Shown here one piece after another: positions 49,548 through 62,067 of a stretch of DNA of 64,000 nt. A model generated the notes under the pieces. It made no database searches. It was not told where the DNA came from and worked only from the letters and a program-made list of their open reading frames with translations. This DNA is from Tubulanus polymorphus (Eukaryota; Nemertea; Palaeonemertea; Tubulaniformes; Tubulanidae), in NCBI RefSeq assembly GCF_964204645.1, contig NC_134029.1, forward strand, positions 16,074,450-16,138,449. The letters are read 5' to 3'. The stretch's first letter is position 1. Each line of letters starts with the position of its first letter. The position numbers were made by a program, and so were the translations under genes.

Positions 49548-52040
49548 AAACTCATTCTAACAAAACGGTCTATGCAGTGAATGAATAATTACCCGGTATA
49601 TACGGTTATATAAATGTATAAATGTATTGGGTGTATGGAAACTTCTAGACTTACAAATATCATTTTAATTTGTCATGATATCTATCTTAGATAACATCGG
49701 TCAGGATTAAATGTTTCTTTATCATCTTATCTATTCTAGGAATGTTTAAAGTATGTATCAATTGTAAGTACATGTATTATCGATGGTAAGTACATATATT
49801 GGTATATGGTGTGGCCTATGTGTGCACAACTTATTTCAGTATATGCATGTAGCTTGGAGTAATCATTTGAAATGATTACTCTAAGCATGTAGCACTTCTA
49901 TCAACTTAACCACTCTTGATTTCAATATTTATATTTTTCACTGTTTTATATGCACTGTGTCATATCATTTTAATGGAACCACAACACTTCAATATATCTA
50001 CCTAGTTACAGTGGAACATCGTTTTAACAAACTGATATTGCGATTTTGGATATTAGAATTTCATGCCAAGTAAGGCTAAGAAAAATTGATACCTTGTTTC
50101 TCTGTCCGCTGGGCTTAAAAGTTGACCCGACCGGCCGCCTATCTACCCTGTACATTACTTTTTTTGAAATCGTGATCAATTTTACCATAACAGACCCGGC
50201 AGCTATAAAATTGAACTGATTAAAAATTTTATTGTATTTTACGAAAATGATCCGGCCGCTGCTGAGAAACAAGGTATCATTTTGTTTAGCCCAAGACATT
50301 ATTTACTTAATGTACCTCCATACTGAATATATATGACGAAGTATAATTAATACTGCATTATAATGAACTAGACCAATTATTAAGAACAGATTTTCTGGTC
50401 CTCTGAAGTTTGTTGTAAAAAGGTTCCACTGTACTCACTTTATTTGAATGACTTGATGATTACAGCAATTTGGTTCGATTGAAATTGGAGGTGGGTGCAG
50501 GTTGCCCCTACAAGGATGGTCAGAATGCATAATTTGTAAGCTTGCAATGAAATAATCAGCTGTAGCCTATGCTTTAATTTGTATTCAATATATACGATGT
50601 AACATTTGTATCGGTGGATGATCATGTATTTTTGCTTGGTAGCACAAAGAATGGGGGCAAGAAAAGCATTGCTGTTTTTCAATTCAAGTGATTGTCTGAA
50701 ATAAAGGATTTAAATTGAAGAAACTATTATTGTGCTTTTCTTCCGGATTTTTTTCTCTATCCTCGTATAACGGACCAAACTTCAGTGCAGGAAAGCCAGT
50801 AATCTCTCCCATAACTCCAATGATAAACAACAAGAAGGACATCGCTTTCTCATTTGTTTAAAATAGGAGCCGTGCAACCCGTCAAAAAGTCGTCTGCACC
50901 AGTCCATACGTTTGTTGTCAAAATATATTGTCTCTATATATTTATTGCGCACACCTATTATACACTGTGTTTCATCAACCAGTTGATGTTGACAGATATC
51001 GGAAGAAGAAGAAGAAGAATATCCCCCTAGCACGTGTATTTGTTTACAATAATATCTCGGAAGCGAGAAATACGTGTTGTAACCTGCGCAGATACATGCG
51101 CAATGTGAGGTGACTTTTCAGTCCTGGATATACCGTCAACCGTTAAACCTGTCCTATTCTGACTGCGAATGCAGGGACAGGCGACCAGTCTAGTGCTCCA
51201 TTATGAGTTCATCAAAAAATGAATCGCTTGTACATATATCATTCCTGGATAGTATATGTGATATAGATAAGCCTAACAATTATCAGTCAGGTATTAAAGA
51301 ACTTCTGTGTATATTGCAGCTCTCGCATATTTTGGATAACTTTAGAGGAAATATTAACCTGGTAAAAGTGTCATTACAAAATCATTTTATAGCCTATTGG
51401 AAATCCGAAATTAACGACATTAATCACAGCAGTATCAATGTATTAAATAATTAATTAAACAGTAGTGTCATATTAATACGACTCGTAGAAATGTCAACAT
51501 TATGAGTTTTCCGGTTTGCTCGGCTACCCGTACTGGCGGGGTAGTCTAGATAGGCAAATGAAAGCTCCGGTTTGCTGAACTACCGGGGATGCGGTATGAT
51601 GTTTGATCTGACAGTTTCAAGTGGTTAATGGGTGTTTCAAGTGCTTACAACGATGCTTATTACTTAATGTGGTACATGGTGGTTTAAAAAAAGATTTCAT
51701 AATGATACGCTCAAAGTATAGGGCTACCGCGTGGGCTTCGTAGAAAGACCACTGCCTGTGGCCTTCCCAAATTTTAATTGTTCTGTCCGATTTGGTTTCG
51801 TCCAATTGAAAGACTGCCTTTTCCAGTTAGGGCATTTTTGGATCACATCACTCAGGAAATGACTTACGCTTTTGGGCCCTTTCGTCGGTCCCACGTGTTT
51901 TATTTGAGCTATAGACCACATGGTGACACCATGATGGTCAGAAACTGACCAATTGAGATATTCCCGAGTCTGAACACCTGACTGCGAATTTCGGAAATTT
52001 ATCAAGTCATGTTTGTTTTCAAACTACCGAGGTATCATCA
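49548..52040. other. Host-like intergenic DNA, no supported gene
   Basis: Mixed composition, no long convincing frames. A perfect hairpin GAGTAATCATTT/AAATGATTACTC lies at about 49857-49882 and a short GAA run at 51003. A lone 83-aa frame at 51203-51454 has no recognisable motif. Some TGACCA-type DNA near 51900-51960 anticipates the satellite that follows. Confidence 0.5.
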
Positions 52041-52044
52041 TTGC

Positions 52045-52550
52045 AAATTCATAAATTGACCATCACTGACCACCACTGACCAATTCAAACTTCTCGAATA
52101 TGAGTTCGATATACCGCGTTATGGTGTCAAACTAGAAAGGATTCGCCATAGATATTGAGAATTCATAAATTGACCATCACTGACCACCACTGACCAATTC
52201 AAACTTCTCGAATATGAGAACGATATACCGCGTTATGGTGTCAAACTAGAAAGGATTCGCCATAAATATTGAGAATTCATAAATTGACCATCACTGACCA
52301 CCACTGACCAATTCAAACTTCTCGAATATGAGAACGATATACCGCGTTATGGTGTCAAACTAGAAAGGATTCGCCATTGAAAATTCATAAATTGACCATC
52401 ACTGACCACCACTGACCAATTGAAACTTCTCGAATGTAAGAAAGATATACCGGTACCGCATTTGGTGTGAAACTAGAAAGCATTCCCCATTAGAATTCAT
52501 AAATTGACCATCACTGACCACCACTGCCCAAGTGAAACTTCTCGAATATC
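52045..52550. repeat. Tandem minisatellite, about 112-bp unit, 4.5 copies
   Basis: Units begin AATTCATAAATTGACCATCA at about 52045, 52160, 52274, 52382 and 52494 and contain CACTGACCACCACTGACCAA, TTCTCGAATATGAG, GATATACCG and AAACTAGAAAG. Later units are more diverged. Confidence 0.85.
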
Positions 52551-54306
52551 GTCGAATTCGAAAGTGGTTGTCGTCGTATTGTTATTTCTAGAGACCAGCA
52601 GTATGTTTTGCTACTGTTTCTGAATGGCGTTGACATTATGGAAATATATAACTCCTAAATAGGTTACATATCTGGATCACAGCACCTCACTTGCCGCAGT
52701 GCGTTATTTTCACTGCATAGTAATGCTAATACATAAACTTTTTTACTACTTGACTCAAAGCTTGACGCGAATCATCTGAACAGTACTGCGTTTGAAAACG
52801 AATAGAAAATGTTTGCGAGAAGCACCTGCAAATAAGTTATGATAAGATTAAATCTATGGTTAATCGATGCTTAAAAAAACAATTAAATCACAGGCAAGAT
52901 GACTAACAACCGTCTTTCAACCAATCAGCGCGATGCCAATTAATTAAATCATTAAACGCATTAGGCTCCTAATATTTGTGATCATTTGTCGTTCTTTAAA
53001 CTTGGCCACTTTTGTTTCAGAAAACCGCGTACTAGACCAGTGGTCACCAAGGCATTAAAAAAGTTTTGAAAATTCGATGGTAACGATTTGTCCGTCAAAA
53101 AACTGTTTCGTTAATATTTCAAGTTTTTTTTACTCTTGTACAGAATTCACTATATGAAAAGTGTTCATAGGAATTGAAATTCGGTGTGATATCAGTCACC
53201 TGTTACCCGTTTTTCATTGTCAGTTCTTTATTGCACTATCATGCGCTCTTCTAAAATAGAAAAGAACATGTGTGTTTCGTTATAAACAAGGTTAAATTCC
53301 AAACGCACATGAAATATCACACAATATACACATCTAGCATTTTCTCTAACTAGGCCCTTTCCAAATGGCAATTGTTTAGTTTTTTAACGGCCGACATTCA
53401 GAAGCACCTAAAAACCAGTGGTAGCGCCTGAGATTTTCAGTGTAGGTCACATCTCACATCGACTCGGCTCGCAGTCGGTTCGTTTAATGGGAACACATCT
53501 GGTTGACACTAGTTTCACAGTTGACGAAATCAGAAAACTTTTTTCAAATGCCTTTGATAACATCTTAAACATAGTATTCTTCTTAATTACATTTCGTTGA
53601 TTCCATAGATATGTTTTTATGAAAATTGCTCCAGTTATAACGGATTCAAACATACATGTGAAATCATTATTTTCAAAATATTCAATTTTCTCCGCTTTTG
53701 AAGAAATTCTGACACAATATCATCTCCACTCGACACATGATTTTACTTCGGCGCCTTTAAGGGAGTGTCTCTTAAAGTTGAGTTCTTACTTAGTCAAACA
53801 AGGAGATATGCCTGATTCCTTTTTAAAATTTAGATTTCGACAGATATCATCAAATTACTAGAAAGGGACAGCAGCGTTCGGTCATCCACGAAAAATACCT
53901 AAAATGCAGTCCTATGGTTATGGAAAAACAGGACACGAAACATACAGAAAAATCCTTTGTTTGGTTGACTGAAATTATTATTGAACTCTTAAATAGCGAC
54001 ATTCAGAGAAACAAAATCATAAGAATATAATCTCGCCCACCCGTTAAAAAACATAACGTAATGATATTGAGGCCATGTGTCATCTTTAATTGAAATCACA
54101 TTATATTCATTCTCATGCGAGGATGGGTCTCCAAATTCATAGGATAAGGAGAATGATGGTTTGAATGATGAATACAACTGATAAAGCGCCAATTTCACTG
54201 ATTCTTGCATATAAATGCTCAAGCGCTTTACAGTAATCGAGTAAACAGGTGCGTTTTTAGGAGTCTTTTGAATTTGAATTCAAATCGGGTGTTCATGACG
54301 ACTATA
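52551..54306. other. Host-like intergenic DNA, no supported gene
   Basis: No motif-bearing frame was identified. Frames at 53418-53600 and 53619-53861 are short, adjacent and lack recognisable domains; they could be remnants. Confidence 0.45.
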
Positions 54307-54711
54307 GGCGCTTTTACGAAACTGAATCTTTGTAAATCGATTTAAGTTTCACGTTTACGGCACGCGGTTTAGTGAATCCGATTTGGTAAATCAACTCGTT
54401 TATGGACGCGGTTTAGTAAATTGATTTATTAAATCGACTAACTTGCTCGGCGAGCAAGTTAGTGGCGATTTAGTCATTGAAATCCAACATGGCGTCCTCT
54501 TCGACCGCAGGCTAAAGACATCTATTGCAGACCATCATCTATCAATAATTCGGTCACCATTGACGCCCATTTTCTTTCGAATCGCGACCTTTAGATTGAT
54601 AAATTGATTCGACTCGTTTACGAAAAACGATTCGATTTACTAATCCTTACGTTTTCCAACATCGAATCGGAATTAGCTAAACCGAATCAGATTCAATTTC
54701 GTAAAAGCGCC
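54307..54711. mobile_element. MITE-like inverted-repeat element, about 405 bp
   Basis: Starts GGCGCTTTTACGAAACTGAA and ends TTCAATTTCGTAAAAGCGCC. The interior is rich in AAATCGATTTA-type repeats with a CTAACTTGCTCGGCGAGCAAGTTAG palindrome at about 54438. No coding capacity. Confidence 0.75.
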
Positions 54712-57085
54712 TTATAATTGAGCATTCTAGGGCTGGAGCAAGAAACGTGTGGGATCGTCCGCCAAGGTATCGCTAAGGAGTCAGTCCGTGGTGGCTTTTG
54801 AAAGCGACGACCGCATATGAATGCATTGATTGAATGACATCTCAAAAGTCAGATTATATAAAATTAAACATGATATACGGATAGGTTCTTCCAATTAGGC
54901 CTATACTGGTAAAAATGAAATGACCCAATATGTGATATAAATGTTCAATCAAAAAGTAGAAAGTGAATCCGTAATTCAGTATGGTAGGCCTATTGTTACA
55001 ACATCAAACACTCAAATTCAATCCTTTGTTAAATTGGAAGCCAGTGTAGATGAGCAAGTATCGTGGTCCCTGATTTTAGTTATCGTAATAATTCAAGCCA
55101 CGCGATTTTGAACTGTTCAACAAGTTCGAGTTTGTGTAAAGATGAATGAGTTTGAAATGGAGTGGACTTCAGATATTACTGTTTGCATGCCTATGTCTAT
55201 TACTTAATCTTTTTACTAATCATAGAAAATTGTGGTAAAATATTTGACTCGACGGTTGGTTTTAGATTGTATCTCTCCAAGCCAGAGGTAATCACGGATA
55301 TCGGACTACAAAAAAATTCCTTGTGTAAAGCTCAACTTTGTAAATTCCTGGAAAAGCTCGCCTCGGATATTTCAATAATGATTAAACATTAATTTTCCCA
55401 ACGAAAAACCTAAACAACCAATGTACGCTTGCTTTAAGTTTACCAATGCACTATCGTTGCTTTTTCTTTCTATTTGTACTGTTTGCCGCAAAAAGATTGC
55501 ATCCTCTATTACAGGATTTAAGGATAAAACTCTAAAACCAGTTAGTTTAAATTAACCATTATACAATATGATACATGACCAAATACACTGTTAATATGAA
55601 AAAGATCCAATATGTACACATTTCAAATCTCAAACCAAGTTTTATCATTAGAAAATAACGACACAACGTTCGATCGTTCACTAGAGATCATCTTTTTGAA
55701 TTTGTACACAGTGAATTTTCGTATCGTATTATGGTATTATCAATTCTCCGCATTTGAGTGTGACTATTCTACGAATACAAAGTTATTTTTAGCAATGAAG
55801 TTTTAATTGTCATTTTAAATGTTAACTATCCACTGGTATGTTAACTTACTAACTTTTGGCAACTGACCTCAAATCGTGGAATGGGCTCAGGTAGCCTGCT
55901 GATCCACTCTTTATTAATACTACTAAAGAAATATTCAGTATAAAAAGTAAAAAGTATATTAAAGTACTATTTATCTTTATATCGCAATAATTTGTGTACG
56001 TATGATTGAAAAACGATATTCTATGGAGTCTCGTGTTACGTACTTATGATTATTGTGTATAAGATCAATAATTAGCAACCCTCCACGGATACGAAGCAGC
56101 CTAAGTTTACATCCTACCATAATTTTCTCTAAACTCTCAGCATTATATCAAGATCGGTCTTAGAAAATATATGAAGGACGTGTTCACAGGTTAACGAGGC
56201 CAAAAATCTTCCTCAAAATTTCAAAATTTTTACGAGCAAAGATAATATACTTCATGCTTTTGGTGCAGAAATAATGGATGTCCACAAATTGCAAATTGTG
56301 TTTTCAAAGTAAACGATCCGAGTGTGGAATTGTTTCGAATTCAGGGTTCTCCCATTTACTCTCCGGTATTTTACAATGTTTCAATAAGATACGTAAGTCG
56401 CACTTTTGTTGTGATACAGCTTTCTCTATTGGTCAGCGTTGTTATCACTTAAAATTACCCATAAGTTTGAATTCTCACTGAACTACTACATCCCTTATAA
56501 CGAATATATATTTCATATGAGGCGATTAACTTTGATGATCTGCGGTCAGTGGACAGCAGTTACGAAACATTCAAAACTACTAGATTATCTTCCATCTATT
56601 CATTATTCATATATATGATATGATATGATATGATATGATATGATATAATATCTCCTTTAGTGTTCAGTTTAAACGTCTTGAACGCAAAAGTTTGACAAGT
56701 TTCGCATAATGGTACCGATACGCACGTTCACACTAGTGAAATGTGCACGTTACAGGCTAAAATGCGCACGTTACAATTACAAGTCGAAACGTTGTTCGTT
56801 CAAAACCCGATGTGAAAATCTTTTGCATTTAGTGGGAAATTTCAAAGTTAGCTCGCTTCCTACAATAAAAATTGGACAAGACTTTTAAAACGACACATTT
56901 AATAAGAGTAGTACTGACGAAGGATTCAGGCAATACCCCGTGTTATTTCTAAAAACATTTAACCGGTAATTAGACAGTACTGGTGTAGCTTGTACAGGTA
57001 AAAGAGTTGTTATATTTACGTTCAGACCGAATGAAATTATTTGATACGAGACACGACTAAGTTGTGTCCGAAACAGATAAATATA
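54712..57085. other. Host-like intergenic DNA with microsatellite
   Basis: No supported gene. An ATGAT pentamer array lies at about 56606-56645. Frames at 55162-55392 and 55612-55806 have no recognisable motif. Confidence 0.5.
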
Positions 57086-57089
57086 GCTA

Positions 57090-57545
57090 TGTGGTCAGTA
57101 TTGGTCAAGATTTGGTCACTTGAATAGTTGTTAGATGAAAGCCCACACCATTTCTAATTATTTGACACCAAACACGACTGTGTTGCTTCTAGAATAAACA
57201 AATTACTTTAAGGTCAGTATTGGTAAAATATTGGTCAGTTAAATAGTTGTTAGATCATAGCCCGCACCGTATCTAGTAGCTCGACGCCCAAACACGATTT
57301 TATTGCTTTACTAAACATATAAATTACATATGGTGGGTTCTAGTTAGTGGTAACTGGTCAGTACTGGTCAAGCATTGGTCAGTTAAACAATTTTTAGTTT
57401 AATGTCCACATTATATCTAGTTATTTGACACCAAATAACTTAATTGTTTGCAAAACAGATAATTTACTATATAGCCACTACTGGTCATGCATTGGTCAGT
57501 TGATAGACCAAGGTCCACGCCACGAGTTATTTGATACTAAACATC
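57090..57545. repeat. Degenerate minisatellite with TGGTCA core
   Basis: Four diverged units at about 57092, 57212, 57357 and 57476, each with (G)GTCAGTAYTGGTCAAG, TTGGTCAGTT, a GTTGTTAG-like stretch, CCACACC and ATTTGACACCAAACACGA. Confidence 0.75.
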
Positions 57546-57600
57546 ATTGTGTCGTTTCGGAAAATTTATCTGTTGGGCAATTTGTGGTCAGCCCTGGTTC

Positions 57601-58209
57601 GTTAGTTCTTATTTTGCGGGCATTTTATCTCGAACCACCGAAAGACTGAATTACTAATTAATTCAACAGATCATTAATTAATGGAAATGAAGATCAGTGT
57701 TAACTAAGTCCTTAGTCTGAATAAAATGTATGTGGTATTATATGGGTGCTATGGTGCTGTACACCGAACTGTAACTTTTTATTTTCACTACTACCGTAAT
57801 TGACTATGATGTTTTCAAGTGGTCTTAAGTACCGCTAATAGCCGAAAGTCGTTGATTTATGTGAAATTTACACACAGCGCCACCCGTTGGTAGTAAAAGT
57901 CACCCGAGCAATACTGGTGTTAAATAGATACGCTAGCAAACCGGCATTCTCATAATGACATCTGATTGATAATGATAATGATAATGTAAATTGTTATTTG
58001 CGTTAACCTCATTTGAAAGTATTACGTCGGTTTTTCATTATGTATATAATCCATATTTTATCATGTTAAATGTGTCATATTGTAATCCTTTAATTCATGT
58101 ATCATCAACAAACTTGTCTGTTTTTTATGATGAATAAATTGATTTGAATTGAATTGAGGGATGTGTGACGTCAACGTCTAGCGAGTATGGTATTTAGACC
58201 TGACCGATA
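57601..58209. other. Host-like intergenic DNA upstream of candidate exon
   Basis: No gene. A GATAATGATAATGATAATG run at 57971 and AATAAATTGATTTGAATTGA at about 58132 suggest the end of a transposed segment. Confidence 0.4.
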
Positions 58210-58395
58210 ATGGCTGCGCCCACGGTTATGACGTACGCGATGCGGCGGACTATACAGACTGTCAACAGAGCCCATTTTGTAGGACTTTTTTCTTCTCTTG
58301 TTACGTCATCATCACCTATAAAAGTGATTCGAAGAAATTTAAGCGTCAAAGACCTAATGATATATTCTCAAATCAACAAATCCATAAGGATTTTG
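58210..58395 (+). CDS. Candidate first coding exon of a mitochondrial-type host protein
   Basis: ATGGCTGCG start in CpG-richer DNA. Encodes MAAPTVMTYAMRRTIQTVNRA, an Arg-rich, acid-free N-terminus like a mitochondrial presequence, then a basic helical stretch. It ends at a canonical donor (TTTTG/GTAAGT, 58396). The following intron would hold the nested transposons from 58428. Downstream exons are not in the window, so the product is unknown. Confidence 0.4.
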
Positions 58396-58661
58396 GTAAG
58401 TTCAACGCGGTGCCGGTAGGCGGTAGGCACAGGGACTTGTCACAATTGATAGTGAATGAATAAAACCAATATCAATGACCAGGTCCACTATCCCTGTATG
58501 ATATAAAAAACAAGGGTGGCAACAAATTTTCAATCTGACAATGACTTCTCCACTTCAATCGACTGTAATTCCAAAAATTCTCAACCGATTCACATGAAAT
58601 AAGCTTTAATACAACCTAGACGACTTTCTGCTTCCAACGAGCCTTTAACCACCACTCTAGG

Positions 58662-60375
58662 CTCCTACTAAAAGCCGACCAGCGCCGACCAGCGCCGACC
58701 AGCGCCGTCCAAGCGCCGACCAGCGCCGTCCAAGCGCCGACCAGCGCCGACCAGCTATCAAAAGCGCCGACCAGATACGCTTACCTAAACGGATATAAAC
58801 GGATTATAACTGCTTTAGTCGCGGTTCCAGTTTGTTGAAATAGGCTATAAACTCTGGTGCTGATTCCATTATGAAATGGAAAGGGAATTTGATGATTTTG
58901 TAGTTTCAATGATGAATTTGAAAGGAGGATATTACGAATTGATGATGTCGATTGAAGAATCTTAACATTTTCATTAACTAAACACAAAATGTCATCAACA
59001 TATTTAATCAAAAATTTCGGTTTAGAAACAGTGTTATTATGGAGAATTTCAGAAGTTAGCAAAAATTTGAAATAAAGGATACCATATAAAAAGTCGGAAA
59101 TTTGAAACATTTTGTCCGAAATTCCCTTCTTAACAAAGTCGGTTTGAGATTTCAAAGTTTATCTAAATGATCGTTATGACGCCACGTGATCTGTTATTCC
59201 AATGTGAGAATCAGTCAGCAGAAAAATAAAATCTAATTAGTCAAATAATGATTTGATAGTACATATTTAAGTACAATAAATACATGTACCAACCTTTGCA
59301 AGGATATTGGAGAGTTGTCTTTCCTTTTCTTTTTCGTAGTGGTGCCATTGGAATAAAATTTCGTTAAACGTCCCGTGTGTGCTGTTAGCGCTCTCTTGCT
59401 CAGAGAATAGTCCGAAAAGAACTGTGACCCCTGTTATTTTCGCCCAGTTTATATACAATTCAGGGATGACTAATTAAAAACCAATGTAATTAGTCAATGG
59501 AATTGATATATTTATAAGTTTATTTTATGTCCATTGATCTTAAAGTCAATTGGTCAACGGGTCATTGTTTTAACAGATCAAAAGAATTACTAAATTGGTT
59601 TTTGATGACAAGCCCAGTAAAATTCAAACGGTTTAAGTAATTATATCTTAAAGTTGCGTGTGTCGAATGATTGCACACATCTAATTAGTGGATGATCACA
59701 GTTATTTTATTCCTTTCATCAGTAATTCCTTTCTTTTATTTAATTGAGAAGTGCGTTCTTGACTTCAGTTCACATGCTACTTCCCCTGGACCAATGATCA
59801 AAGCTGTTATGAACGTCCTTATTAATTTTAGCGCGTGTACGTGACGAGAGTAAAAATCTATTAGGCAAATATCATACGAGATGTATGATATACACATAAA
59901 CATACATGAAAAAGAAAGAAAGATTTTAAGTTGTTTGCATTTTCTTTTATTTCAAATAACGATAGTATATGAAATCCCAGTCATATTTAATGCAAGCTTA
60001 ACATGAAAAAATAAACCTGATCAATATACCAATTTCAATTTAATTTTGCCATATGAAATTATAAATCTAAAAGTACATCAGACAGCAGAATACATTTTAA
60101 CGAATATGTCTTGGACATGAAAACTCAGTAAAAAATTAACACGAACACAATGCAATCCAAGTAAATATAACCATTTGAATCTAATTTTGCATGTAGTCAT
60201 AGGTAAGACAGCAGCATACATTTTTAACGAATTGTCTAGGAAATCGGGGCTTGGACGGCGCCGGTCGGCGCTTGGACGGCGCTGGTCGGCGCTTGGACGG
60301 CGCTGGTCGGCGCTGGTCGGCGCTAGTGGGCGCTGGTCGGCGCTAGTCGGCGCTGGTCGGCTTTTAGTAGGAGCG
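58662..60375. mobile_element. Nested element with GCGCCGACCA subterminal repeats
   Basis: Starts CTCCTACTAAAAGCCGACCA and ends in the complement. Both ends carry 8-12 tandem GCGCCGACCA or GCGCCGTCCAA units (58674-58775; 60246-60363). CCACTCTAGG occurs on both sides, an 8-10-bp target duplication inside the left arm of the foldback element. Confidence 0.75.
58781..59155 (-). pseudogene. Possible reverse-transcriptase fragment (YVDD)
   Basis: A 124-aa frame contains FLIKYVDDILCLVNENV, the catalytic YVDD of reverse transcriptases, followed by a Ser/Leu-rich stretch and QIPF. It lies inside the nested element. The clade is uncertain (Penelope-like or non-LTR); the upstream RT domains are not evident. 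Confidence 0.4.
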
Positions 60376-61461
60376 CCACTCTAGGACAATTATCTCACAA
60401 CGAAATCACCGTTTTTTGACGAGAGATAGCTCAAATTGGAGGTGTACCGATTCTATGGTGGACAGCAAAATGGTCGTATTTTTCACTTCAAACTATGATT
60501 TCTATGTGAGATCTTAGAGAAAACCCCAACAAACCATACATTTTTTAAAACTACGTGGTCATACCTGTACGCTTATCTCATTTATTTGTATAATCCACGC
60601 GATGGGTGAGCTCACAAGCTCAAAATCGAAAATGAGGGCGAACACGGCGTTCAACTTGTCATCAACTGGGCGGCCATTAATCACGTGATATCGTAGTAAC
60701 GGGCTAAATATTTCACGCGCATTGATTGGCTTAGAGATTTCGAAAAACATTACAAAATTTATTAAAAGTTCTGTTAATTAATAAAATATCCGTATTATGA
60801 AAATATAGTGCAACATTCGTCTGAGGGGTGGTATTATTAGCAAATATTTCCTTTTTTCAAGTCTACAGACGTAGACTTGTCGCGGTTCTATTAACATAGC
60901 CCGAACCTGCACGTCACGTGATTAATGGCCGCCAGCGCGATAGTGCGAGGTGACTTTTTCGTATATTTGTTCGATTTTGAGCTTGCGAGCTCACCCATCG
61001 CGTGGATTATACAAATAAATGAGATAAGCGTACAGGTATGACCGCGTAGTTTTAAAAAATGTATGGTTTGTTGGGGTTATCTCTAAGATTTCACATAGAA
61101 ATCATCGTTTGAAGTGAAAAATATGACCATTTTGCTGTCCACCATAGAATCGGTACATCTCCAATTTGAGCTATCTCTCGTCAAAAAACGGTGATTTCGT
61201 TGTGAGATAATTGTCCTAGAGTGGTGGTTAAAGGCTCGTTGGAAGCAGAAAGTCTTCTAGGTTGTATTTAAGCTTATTTCATGTGAATCGGTTGAGAATT
61301 TTTGGAATTACAGTCGATTGAAGTGGAGAAGTCATTGTCAGATTGAAAATTTGTTGCCACCCTTGTTATTTTATTATACAGTTGCAGGGATACTGGTACC
61401 CCCATCATTGGTCTCATCCATTATCAGTCGTGACAAGTCCCTGTGGCGGTAGGGGTCATCA

Positions 61462-62066
61462 GGCGCTATAGCACTTTCGTACCCCCTCCGAAAATTTTTT
61501 ATTTCAGCATATTTATTATCAGGGAGGTCTAGGGATTCAAAATCAGTAACTTTTGACCCAAAAAACTTACTTTTACTTGGTTAACATTTAGATATTTTGG
61601 GCCCTAAATCGCGTGTAAAATCGCCGATTCGCGACGTCAACAACGCCATATTGGATGTCAATCAAAGTTTCTAACCCTCTACTGAAATGTCATGACATTA
61701 AAACTTTGCAAAAACCATTTTTTCAAACATAACCATCTCTGAAAATGACGCGTATGTTTGCATTATTTTCATACTTAGCTAATGATCTAAAGATGATCTG
61801 ATGAAGAAAAGTTTTACGCCCAAAAACGAAATTTTGTCAATTAAATTCAATTAAATTTATTGAGATACATTTATTCAGATGTTTTTAGGTGGTAATTAGT
61901 GCGGAAACATGGCCGACCGGTTGGTTTGAATCGAGGAAATCGGTCCCAAATTATCAGAATTTTGGCTAGGAAAAAATAAATTTTTTTTGACTCTACAGAC
62001 CTCCCTGATAAACAATATACAGAAATAAAAATTGTTCGGAGGGGGGTACGAAAGTGCAATAGCGCC
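61462..62066. mobile_element. 605-bp MITE with near-perfect 8-bp target duplication
   Basis: Terminal repeats GGCGCTATAGCACTTTCGTA...ATTATCAGGGAGGTCT and complement (about 75 bp). Flanks GGTCATCA (61454) and GGTCATCC (62067). Non-coding. Confidence 0.7.
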
Positions 62067-62067
62067 G

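Larger units (their letters stand above)
58428..61445. mobile_element. hAT-like foldback element with perfect 8-bp target duplication
   Basis: Ends CACAGGGACTTGTCAC and its complement. Flanked by GCGGTAGG at 58420-58427 and 61446-61453. The arms are about 470 bp: the right arm (60970-61445) is continuous, the left arm is split by another element (58662-60375). The non-repeated centre is about 60640-60970. No transposase. Confidence 0.8.

Noticed and set aside
51203-51454. 83-aa frame MSSSKNESLVH as a host gene
   Set aside because: Isolated, no recognised domain, no convincing splice or promoter signal; kept only as intergenic.
52045-52550. Direct repeats resembling a CRISPR array
   Set aside because: Whole units of about 112 bp repeat with no unique spacers, and the context is eukaryotic.
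60175-60384. 69-aa frame with repeated GRRRSALGRRWSAL units
   Set aside because: Translation of the GCGCCGACCA subterminal tandem array of a transposon.
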